From positions 1 through 11,371 of the forward strand of contig JAESSU010000438.1 in the NCBI GenBank assembly GCA_016763955.1: DNA of 11,371 nt. Reading direction: 5' to 3'. The position numbers and the translations under genes are program-made. Origin of the DNA: Phycisphaeraceae bacterium. Its GTDB lineage: Bacteria; Planctomycetota; Phycisphaerae; Phycisphaerales; Phycisphaeraceae. Positions 1 to 6,574 of the stretch are shown here, one piece after another. Every line of letters starts with the position of its first letter. The first letter of the stretch is position 1. The notes below the pieces were generated by a model. The model made no database searches. It was given only the letters and a program-made list of their open reading frames with translations, and was not told the origin of the DNA.

Positions 1-1316
1 GTATGTAATGTTGATAACACGACGTGGCCGGTGAGTGCTGCTTGGACTGCAATTTTAGCTGTTTCGGGGTCACGAATTTCACCGACCATCACCACGTCCG
101 GGTCTTGTCTTAATAATGCCCGCAGGGCAATTGCGAATGTGAAGCCTGCTTTATCGTTGGTCTGGAACTGGTTGACACCTTGAATACTACTTTCGACGGG
201 GTCTTCTACGGTGGAGATATTGACGGTGGGGTCGTTTAGTTCGATAAGCGATCCGTAGAGTGTGGTGGATTTACCGCTACCTGTTGGGCCGGTGACAAGA
301 ATGATGCCGTTGGGCCGGTGTAGTGTTTCTTTCCATTGTTTGAGCAGGTCTTGGTTCATGCCTGCGTTATCTAGTGATGCGACTTTGTTGCGATTATCCA
401 CAATTCGCATGACCACTTTTTCGCCAAACTTCCCGGGCATGGTTGAGACACGAAGCTCGATGGGATGTTTGTTGAGCATGACGGTGATCGCGCCGTCTTG
501 CGGGACTCTGCGTTCGGAGATGTCCATTCCTGCCATGATCTTGATACGGCTCACCACGGCGGGGAGCATGGCATAGGGCGGACGCATTTTTTCAAACAGC
601 TTGCCATCAATGCGATTGCGGACACGGAAGGTATTGTCATCGGGCTCAATATGGATATCTGAAGCACCTTCATCGACAGCACTAAAGATAATATAGTTAA
701 CGAGCTTGATGATTGGCGAGTCGTCAGCTGAAGCCTCAAGCGAGTGCATGTCAGGGATGTTGCCCTCGACAAGTTCCATCGCGTTGGCACCCTCACCCTC
801 CACAATCTCATCAATCACAAAAACATCTGCGTTGGGCAGATGTGCTTCAAGTGTCGCTTGAATATCCTTGAGCGTCACAGCCACAATTTGCACTGGACAA
901 TCACTTAGGCGGCTGACTTCTTCAATTAGAAAAACGTTAGTGGGTTCATTGACCGCAACGGTAAGCTTGCCACGCACATGAAACAAAGGCAGTACCGAAT
1001 GCTTTTCGAGAAACTCACGGGGAAGCAATTCGACGACTTTCGCATCGCTAACCTCAGGGCTAATCCGCGCAAAAGGTACATCATAAGCATCCGCTAACGT
1101 TTCACAGACCTGCTCTTCGGTGACCAGATCAAGTTCAATGAGAATTTCGCCCAACAATTTTTTGTGGCCGCGATTGCGTTGATAGTCCAGCGCTTGGGTA
1201 ATTTGCTCCTGAGTGATCAACCCTTTTTTAAGCAAAAGATCACCGATACGCACAGGCTTACTGACCTGTGGTGTAACATCGGTGTTGCTCCTTGGTTGCT
1301 CAGTTTTTGCAAACAT
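1..1316 (-). CDS. pilB: Type IV pilus extension ATPase PilB (GspE/PulE family), 3' end outside window
   Basis: Hexameric cytoplasmic ATPase that would power pilus polymerisation. I translated 438 complete codons from ATG at 1316. Residues 23-46 (from RIGDLLLKKG to DYQ) fit the 24-residue MshEN motif very well. A second, weaker copy at 54-77 has lost the initial Arg and final Gln. The motor domain has Walker A GPTGSGKS (343-350), an Asp box TVEDPVE (369-375), a Walker B region with VGEIRD (411-416) and a His box TGHVVLSTLH (429-438). The last 120 or so residues expected for this family, including any zinc-binding Cys cluster, lie beyond position 1. The start follows GGGGAG at 1329-1334 with 12 nt spacing, and the STAS stop lies 29 bp upstream. 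GspE of a type II secretion system is the alternative name; the nearby PilM favours PilB. The family is certain, the pilus role likely. Confidence 0.93.
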   Translation of the reverse strand, partial: MFAKTEQPRSNTDVTPQVSKPVRIGDLLLKKGLITQEQITQALDYQRNRGHKKLLGEILIELDLVTEEQVCETLADAYDVPFARISPEVSDAKVVELLPREFLEKHSVLPLFHVRGKLTVAVNEPTNVFLIEEVSRLSDCPVQIVAVTLKDIQATLEAHLPNADVFVIDEIVEGEGANAMELVEGNIPDMHSLEASADDSPIIKLVNYIIFSAVDEGASDIHIEPDDNTFRVRNRIDGKLFEKMRPPYAMLPAVVSRIKIMAGMDISERRVPQDGAITVMLNKHPIELRVSTMPGKFGEKVVMRIVDNRNKVASLDNAGMNQDLLKQWKETLHRPNGIILVTGPTGSGKSTTLYGSLIELNDPTVNISTVEDPVESSIQGVNQFQTNDKAGFTFAIALRALLRQDPDVVMVGEIRDPETAKIAVQAALTGHVVLSTLH

Positions 1317-1345
1317 TTAATAACAATTCTCCCCACTGCTGGGGC

Positions 1346-1684
1346 TTACTCTAGGCTAGCCAACGCACTGTTGACATCATCGTGAACGGGCAATCGCCCT
1401 GCTAATCGTGTTATATGCAGTACGGTCTTAATAGGCTCAGACAGACGGACAAGTCGAATCTGTCCAAGTCGTTCTGCACAAAGATCTGTTAACCAAAGCA
1501 GACTTTCTAACCCTTGAGAATCGACATATTCCAATTCACTGCAATCCACGATAAAGTCCGCAACACGATGTTCGTCCAGATGGCCAAGCACACTTCGCCT
1601 AAAACTATCCACGTGATCAGCGGTAAACTCGCCCTTGAGCTGCAACGCACAAGCATGGCCGATTTCGTCAAAAAAACACTTCAT
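1346..1684 (-). CDS. STAS-domain protein, anti-sigma-factor antagonist (SpoIIAA/RsbV-like)
   Basis: A 112-residue single STAS domain. In partner-switching systems such proteins are phosphorylated on a Ser or Thr by an anti-sigma-type kinase and dephosphorylated by a PP2C-type phosphatase; only the unphosphorylated form binds the partner. The diagnostic stretch is EYVDSQGLESLL (residues 52-63), where S56 aligns with the phosphorylated Ser of SpoIIAA (DSSGL family motif), so the site looks usable. The preceding strand (FIVDCSEL, 44-51) is typical. No HATPase_c anti-sigma kinase, PP2C phosphatase or sigma factor is encoded in the window, so the partner is unknown. It lies 12 bp after the HD-GYP gene and 29 bp before the ATPase gene, and is probably co-transcribed with both. 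The TAAGGA ribosome binding site at 1694-1699, 9 nt before the ATG, supports the start. Other STAS proteins act as scaffolds rather than sigma regulators, so the output is open. Confidence 0.88.
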   Translation of the reverse strand: MKCFFDEIGHACALQLKGEFTADHVDSFRRSVLGHLDEHRVADFIVDCSELEYVDSQGLESLLWLTDLCAERLGQIRLVRLSEPIKTVLHITRLAGRLPVHDDVNSALASLE

Positions 1685-1693
1685 TCTATAGTG

Positions 1694-1699
1694 TCCTTA
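1694..1699 (-). promoter_or_regulatory. Ribosome binding site of the STAS gene overlapping the HD-GYP stop codon
   Basis: The minus strand reads TAAGGA here: the TAA stop of the HD-GYP gene is also the beginning of the Shine-Dalgarno sequence, with 9 nt to the STAS ATG. A ribosome terminating on the first gene would stand on the initiation site of the second, which suggests translational coupling. Confidence 0.6.
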
Positions 1700-3355
1700 T
1701 TCTGATATTTCGGGCTTTACATCGTGTTCGTGTGCAGCTTGATGTGACTGAACCATTTCAAAGAAGGGTTCAAAATTTAGGTTCAAAAAGACAGAAGCCA
1801 AGTCCGGATCAAACTGCGTGCCTGAGCAACGTCTTATTTCAGCCATCACATCTTCATGTTTCAAAGCACGACGATAGGTGCGGTTCGTACTCATCGCATC
1901 AAACGCATCAGCTAGACCAATCACTCGGCCAAAGAGTGGAATATCTCCTCCTGAAAGCCGATGCGGATAGCCATTACCATCCCATCGTTCATGGTGATAA
2001 AGCACACCCGGAATCAGGTCATGCATCTGACGGATATCTTGAAGAATACGTGCGCCAATTTCCGGATGTCGCTTGATGAGCTCAAACTCTTCAAACGTCA
2101 GCCGACCGGGTTTGCAAAGCACTTGTTCAGGCACACCAATCTTGCCCACATCGTGGACTAGGCCCGCAATGTAAATCCGTTCACAGGTCGCCTCATCAAG
2201 TCCAACCGCTTGTGCAAGATTGCGTGACATCAAGGCCACGCGTTCGGAATGACCGTGCGTGTAGCTATCTTTGGCATCGATGGAACTGGTCAACGCATGG
2301 AGTGTGCCTAGGAACATGCTTTGCATGTCTTCATAGAGCATCGCGTTTTGTAAAAAGATGGACATGGTGCTTGCTAATGAGCTACAGAGCTTCGAATCAA
2401 TGCTGCTAATGTGAGAATCATCAAGCTTGTCTGCACCAAAGATCAAACCAAAAGGCACGCCATCACGCACCAAAGGAACCACCAATAAATGATTGGCCAA
2501 ATCCTGTAAGCCAGGAACATTTAATTGCGACAAATCGTCGAGTACGATCGGCTTGCCACTAGAAGCCAACTCATCAATGAGTTGTAAACCAATTTTTTTA
2601 AGCGAACGTTTACTCGTGGGCAACGAACCCGCTGAAAAAGCTTGCCCCGCTAGAACACAAAGATTGTCACTATGATCAGCGATCTGAAGCACCATCCAAC
2701 GCAAGCCCACAACTTGTTGAAGTTCAGTACAGGCGTTACTCAGGAAACTATCAGGTGTCTGATTAACCATCATGTTCGAAGAGAGTTTATACATCAAACT
2801 CAACTCTTCGTAACTCTCAGCAAGATGCTGACTCATCGCTTGCAATTCATGCACACGACGATCCAGTTCCACGGAATCCTGCTTCATCCATCCCATGCAC
2901 AAAGCCATGCGACGAATTTCTGATGAACTTAAAAGACTGGTTCGATCAATACGCTGTAAGGCTGCTCGGACATCAAGCTTGTTTTGATCACATAGCAGTA
3001 ACATATGCTCAGAATCCAACAAGTCTTCGCCACAAAGAATCGCCACAGGAACTTGACTGTTAGGAACACTTGAAGATCGACGACGTCGTTTTGCTGGCAA
3101 TGGGACAAAGTAAACACCAGGCCATACCGCAACAGCTTCCCCTGAACGTTCAATCAGTTGCAACCACATGCGAGCCACCGTTGCACGGAACGCTGGGGAT
3201 TGCAAAATCATTCGTTCAATCGGATGCAAATCACCTAGCGGTGAACAAACACCGTTAGCATCGACCATGGCGGCGGAAATTCCCAGATCGCCAAGGCGTT
3301 CGATGAGTCGATCATTGATGACCGACGATTCAGTTGGACGTAGTAAACTGGTCAC
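1697..3355 (-). CDS. GAF and HD-GYP domain protein, probable cyclic-di-GMP phosphodiesterase
   Basis: Cytoplasmic protein of 552 residues without membrane segments. HD-GYP domains hydrolyse c-di-GMP at a two- or three-metal site. Residues 1-160 are a region I cannot assign, with a very basic loop KRRRR at 89-93. Then come a probable coiled-coil linker (about 160-195), a GAF-like domain (about 195-340) and an HD-GYP domain (about 345-525). The expected residues are present: H369, the HD pair H401-D402, K405, H430, the H454-H455 pair in YHHERWDGNGYP, and D483 and D486 in ADAFDA, followed by GTQFDP (512-517). Activity is therefore likely. The start is GTG, overlapping the TGA of the receiver gene by 4 bp (GTGA). 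A GGGAG 13 nt upstream is a rather distant ribosome binding site, so coupling to the upstream gene may matter. RpfG-type enzymes carry the receiver and HD-GYP in one chain; here they are adjacent genes. Confidence 0.93.
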   Translation of the reverse strand: MTSLLRPTESSVINDRLIERLGDLGISAAMVDANGVCSPLGDLHPIERMILQSPAFRATVARMWLQLIERSGEAVAVWPGVYFVPLPAKRRRRSSSVPNSQVPVAILCGEDLLDSEHMLLLCDQNKLDVRAALQRIDRTSLLSSSEIRRMALCMGWMKQDSVELDRRVHELQAMSQHLAESYEELSLMYKLSSNMMVNQTPDSFLSNACTELQQVVGLRWMVLQIADHSDNLCVLAGQAFSAGSLPTSKRSLKKIGLQLIDELASSGKPIVLDDLSQLNVPGLQDLANHLLVVPLVRDGVPFGLIFGADKLDDSHISSIDSKLCSSLASTMSIFLQNAMLYEDMQSMFLGTLHALTSSIDAKDSYTHGHSERVALMSRNLAQAVGLDEATCERIYIAGLVHDVGKIGVPEQVLCKPGRLTFEEFELIKRHPEIGARILQDIRQMHDLIPGVLYHHERWDGNGYPHRLSGGDIPLFGRVIGLADAFDAMSTNRTYRRALKHEDVMAEIRRCSGTQFDPDLASVFLNLNFEPFFEMVQSHQAAHEHDVKPEISE

Positions 3356-3753
3356 GATATTACAGCTACTCCCGAATCAATATTGAGCAATTGCTCGACA
3401 CGGTTTAATATTTCACGCGGGCTAAAAGGCTTACTAAGCACCTCAACGATATTGGTCTGGCGAAGCTGATCATCATCCAATCCAAAACCACGAGCCGTGA
3501 GCATCAGAACCGGGGTGTCAGCCGTCTGTTTATGTTGACGCATTTGAATGCATAACTCCAGGCCTGTCATGATGGGCATTTGAAAATCAGTGATCACCAC
3601 ATCAGGACAATGTTCTAAGGCAAGCTCTAAAGCTTCCTCACCATCCTCAGCGGCGATGACCTGATACCCTGCACGTGTAAGCTTCAAACTCACCACATGC
3701 ACAATATGGGTTTCATCATCTACGACTAAAATGACTGGGGGTTTTCGATCCAT
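3352..3753 (-). CDS. Single-domain response regulator (CheY-like receiver)
   Basis: A 133-residue protein consisting of one receiver domain and nothing else, so it signals by protein-protein contact rather than DNA binding. The acidic pair is D12-D13, the phosphoacceptor D56 lies in VITDFQMP, the switch Thr is T86 in LTA, and the conserved Lys is K108 in LSKPF. All residues for phosphorylation are present. It lies 49 bp downstream of a histidine kinase, its probable phosphodonor. Its TGA overlaps the GTG of the HD-GYP gene, which makes the HD-GYP protein its most likely output partner. A PilG- or PilH-like role in pilus control is another possibility. A GAG with 6 nt spacing before the ATG is a weak ribosome binding site. 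Confidence 0.92.
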   Translation of the reverse strand: MDRKPPVILVVDDETHIVHVVSLKLTRAGYQVIAAEDGEEALELALEHCPDVVITDFQMPIMTGLELCIQMRQHKQTADTPVLMLTARGFGLDDDQLRQTNIVEVLSKPFSPREILNRVEQLLNIDSGVAVIS

Positions 3754-3781
3754 GGATTTCTCGTCTATTTATCGACCCATA

Positions 3782-3793
3782 CGTTAATTAACG
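3782..3793. promoter_or_regulatory. Perfect 12-bp palindrome in the kinase-regulator gap (possible operator)
   Basis: CGTTAATTAACG is a perfect inverted repeat within the 49-bp gap between the histidine kinase and response regulator genes. It is AT-rich in the middle, has no loop and no following T-run on the minus strand, so it does not look like a terminator. It could be a protein binding site or chance; there is no second copy that I noticed. Confidence 0.2.
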
Positions 3794-3802
3794 GCCATTG
3801 CA

Positions 3803-5275
3803 CTACATTATGTTTTCGGCCATAGGAAGGGTATACATGAACACACTTCCAACATTCACTTCACTTTGTACTTGAACTTTTCCGCTATGTACCGTTTCTA
3901 TGATGTGTTTCACCAAATTCAACCCCAAACCTGTGCCTTTGGCTATTTTTTTGTGACCAATAACACGGTAGAACTTATTAAACACATGTGTCAATGCTTC
4001 TTGGGGAATACCAATTCCGGTGTCTTTAACGAATACATTGAGCATTCGTGTGTTTTCATCTGCTTCCACACTCACTTGCACCGTGCCGCCGCTAAGCGTG
4101 TACTTAATGGCATTACCCACAAGGTTCAACGTCGCTTGCCAAAGCATGTCTCGATCCGCAAAGATATGATGGATCATCGGGACGGACTCTTCGACTAAAG
4201 TAATGTTCTTGGCCCGGGCTTGGGGCTGCATCACATCCATGATCTCGTGTACGATTTGACCGACATTGACATACTCACGTTGGACTTTCACCACACCGGA
4301 TTCAATCCGTGAGATGTTAAGGATATTATCGATGAGTCTTTGTAAGCGGTTGGTTTCACCTTGAATAATATTGTAAAACTCAGCCCGTGTTTCCTCATCA
4401 CCCGCTTCACCGTCGATGAGCATTTCCATGTAGGCTTTAATACTTGAAAGGGGTGTTTTAAGTTCGTGTGAAACGTTGGAGACAAAATCGCTTTTCATCT
4501 CAGCAATCTGCTTTTCTTTGGTCACATCACGCAACACAGTCACGACACCTTCAACAGCTTGGTACGATCTAGGGTTTTCGTCTTGTTGCATATTGGTCAA
4601 CGTGACATCATAAATCACCTTGCTATTGCTATTTTCCAGGCAATACTCAGAATGCTTCGCATGTTTTTTATAAGACGCTTCACGCGTGTCCTTGATCATG
4701 TCTACTAGTTTTTTTTCTCTGACAACACGATCAATGGGACGATGCAATGCTTCATCGAGTTCAAAGTCCAACACGCGGGCGGCGGTGGCATTGGCAAGTG
4801 CAACTTCGTTAAATGAATCCGTCACCACCACCGCATCTTCAATCGCATCAAGGATCGCTAACGCATGTTGACGTTCAGCTTCCGCTAGCTTCAGATGCAA
4901 TTCCAGCTCACGTCTTTTAGCGGTGAGCACTTCAATGCGGTCGTGATACTTCATCCCCAAACGGTTAATCGCTTTGGAGACATCTTCAAGGCCCATGAAC
5001 ATCCCCGGTAATGCAGGCGCTAAGCCAGACGATGCCATCGAATCAATATGGACTGTTAAGCGTTTGAGTTCGACTTGGTAACGGCTCATCCAAATCGCAT
5101 GAGATAGCCCAATGACAACGCCCACGGAAACACCGATGATGATCACCCCCGTCATGGATCCCTGCGTCAGGATTAAGCCTGACCGATGGGCGTAGAACAG
5201 GAATACACAGACAATTGTGCTGCTAAGAAGCATGATGCCGAAGCTGGCATATTTTCCTGTAATAATTCGCTCCAT
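3803..5275 (-). CDS. Membrane-bound PAS sensor histidine kinase
   Basis: A 490-residue two-component kinase. Two hydrophobic segments (about 12-29 and 43-62) are separated by only about 13 residues, so there is almost no periplasmic sensor. After a linker that may be HAMP-like (about 64-115) and a helical stretch comes a PAS domain (about 137-250), then HisKA with the phosphorylation site H270 in SHELKTPL, and HATPase_c with the N box (N384 and N388), G1 DTGIGIP (418-424), F box FNKFYR (432-437) and G2 GTGLGL (447-452). All catalytic boxes are intact. The order resembles PhoR- or WalK-type kinases. AAGGA at 5283-5287 with 7 nt spacing supports the ATG. It lies 42 bp after the TPR lipoprotein gene and 49 bp before the receiver gene, its likely partner. 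The signal is unknown; it may be sensed in the membrane or by the PAS domain. Confidence 0.95.
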   Translation of the reverse strand: MERIITGKYASFGIMLLSSTIVCVFLFYAHRSGLILTQGSMTGVIIIGVSVGVVIGLSHAIWMSRYQVELKRLTVHIDSMASSGLAPALPGMFMGLEDVSKAINRLGMKYHDRIEVLTAKRRELELHLKLAEAERQHALAILDAIEDAVVVTDSFNEVALANATAARVLDFELDEALHRPIDRVVREKKLVDMIKDTREASYKKHAKHSEYCLENSNSKVIYDVTLTNMQQDENPRSYQAVEGVVTVLRDVTKEKQIAEMKSDFVSNVSHELKTPLSSIKAYMEMLIDGEAGDEETRAEFYNIIQGETNRLQRLIDNILNISRIESGVVKVQREYVNVGQIVHEIMDVMQPQARAKNITLVEESVPMIHHIFADRDMLWQATLNLVGNAIKYTLSGGTVQVSVEADENTRMLNVFVKDTGIGIPQEALTHVFNKFYRVIGHKKIAKGTGLGLNLVKHIIETVHSGKVQVQSEVNVGSVFMYTLPMAENIM

Positions 5276-5317
5276 CGATGGATCCTTAGAACAAAATCAT
5301 TTGACTAAACAAACTAT

Positions 5318-6544
5318 TTACGGCGTGATTGCCGACAATCGTGTTAACAAATCCCGAGCACGTTGATCTTCAGGTTCACGTCCAATGGCTTGGGCATATG
5401 CTTGTGCAGCAGCTTGAAATTTGCCTAACTGCTCAAGACTTAAGCCTTGCAAAATAAAAGGCTGTGCAGACTCAGGCATCAGCTGCGCAGCACGTGAGAA
5501 CATCTGAGCTGCGCGCTCTGGCTGTCCGCGTTGATACCAACACAAACCCGCAATGAGATAACCTTCATGGCGATCCGGTGACAGCGTCTGCAACCGATTG
5601 CCTGCCATGAGTGCCGTGCGTATGTCTTGTTGTTTTAACGCGACATTACCTAGTCCGACCCATGCCTCAATTTCTTGAGGATGACGCTGACGCATTTGAT
5701 CATATAAATTGCGAGCTTTAGTGAGTTCATGTGTCTGTTGGTAACAACGAGCCAGGCTATATTGAACGTCAACACGGCTCGTATATTCATCATTTCGCAA
5801 TAACTGTTCATAGACTTCTACCGCTTCACCACGACGACCTGCATCCACCAGCGTGCGAGCGAGTTCTTCAAGCGTGCCAAGAGCATCAGGGGCTAGTAAA
5901 TTCGCTTGACGGTAATAAGAAATGGCGTTGATATAGTCCAACTGCATACGGTAAATGACCGCCACTGCAACACGAATGCCTGCGTTCTGATCAAAGTACT
6001 TCACCTTGGCTAACAAGCGTTGCAAAGCAGCATCTTCCTGATGCAACGATAACTCCATCTCAGCAACAGCCAGTACATACGCCACATTATCCGCTTCGAG
6101 TTCACTCGCTTTAATGTAAAAATCACGAGCCCGTTCATACTTTTGCCAACGTTGTTGGACAAGACCTTGATAATAGGGAACCGCGCTGAGCTTGCTGTCG
6201 AGTTGAGCAGCCATTTCCAATTGACGGAAACAGCGTTCAAGGCGTCCCCGTTCCAGACTAATGCGCCCGGCGAGTAAATGTAGCTTCGCATTGGTCGGGT
6301 CATAGTTAATTGCATCACCAAGCGTCTTAGTCGATTGCGTTAGATCACCGGCATCAAACTGTCGCTGTGCAGCTTGCAATAACAATGCCCCTCGGGCATC
6401 CTTCCAACGACTTTCGGCCTTATTTACGTTCTTCTGGTGATTGGACTCAACTCCCTGGCATCCGGACAATGTCAGTAAAATCACCGTCAAAAACAGCGTA
6501 CTTCCACGCATCATGCGAGAATCACACGGGTAATAATTATTCAT
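5318..6544 (-). CDS. TPR-repeat lipoprotein, candidate secretin pilotin or assembly factor
   Basis: A protein of about 408 residues made mostly of tetratricopeptide repeats behind a lipoprotein signal. The hydrophobic stretch STLFLTVILLTLSG is followed by Cys29 (lipobox LSGC), the predicted lipidation site. From about residue 50 to the end there are roughly ten helical-hairpin repeats with TPR spacing, for example A..L.P and G....A...Y..A patterns. The start is uncertain. I prefer ATG at 6544, after a purine-rich AAGAGA; the reading frame is open to a GTG at 6574, directly after the secretin stop, or an ATG at 6571, but that would give a long charged leader. A start at the MM pair 10 codons further in would give a more compact signal but has no ribosome binding site. 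Known pilotins such as PilF/PilW are shorter TPR lipoproteins, so a pilotin-like role is inferred from the repeats, lipobox and position immediately after the secretin gene. It has no enzymatic motif. Confidence 0.85.
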   Translation of the reverse strand: MNNYYPCDSRMMRGSTLFLTVILLTLSGCQGVESNHQKNVNKAESRWKDARGALLLQAAQRQFDAGDLTQSTKTLGDAINYDPTNAKLHLLAGRISLERGRLERCFRQLEMAAQLDSKLSAVPYYQGLVQQRWQKYERARDFYIKASELEADNVAYVLAVAEMELSLHQEDAALQRLLAKVKYFDQNAGIRVAVAVIYRMQLDYINAISYYRQANLLAPDALGTLEELARTLVDAGRRGEAVEVYEQLLRNDEYTSRVDVQYSLARCYQQTHELTKARNLYDQMRQRHPQEIEAWVGLGNVALKQQDIRTALMAGNRLQTLSPDRHEGYLIAGLCWYQRGQPERAAQMFSRAAQLMPESAQPFILQGLSLEQLGKFQAAAQAYAQAIGREPEDQRARDLLTRLSAITP

Positions 6545-6574
6545 GGGTTGTCTCTTTTCTCTAGGTCGCATCAC

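Noticed and set aside
262..576. Open frame of 104 codons on the plus strand
   Set aside because: It lies opposite the conserved motor core of pilB, whose Walker and Asp-box motifs are clear; its translation has no domain-like pattern.
551..814. Open frame of 87 codons on the minus strand
   Set aside because: It lies in another frame inside pilB and has no ribosome binding site or recognisable domain.
1732..2076. Open frame of 114 codons on the plus strand
   Set aside because: Antisense to the HD-GYP catalytic domain; it is a shadow of a conserved coding region.
3754..3802. Possible terminator between kinase and receiver genes
   Set aside because: The palindrome has no loop, an AT-rich stem and no T-run after it in the direction of transcription.
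3866..4198. Open frame of 110 codons on the plus strand
   Set aside because: Antisense to the HATPase_c domain of the kinase, whose N, G1, F and G2 boxes are all intact.
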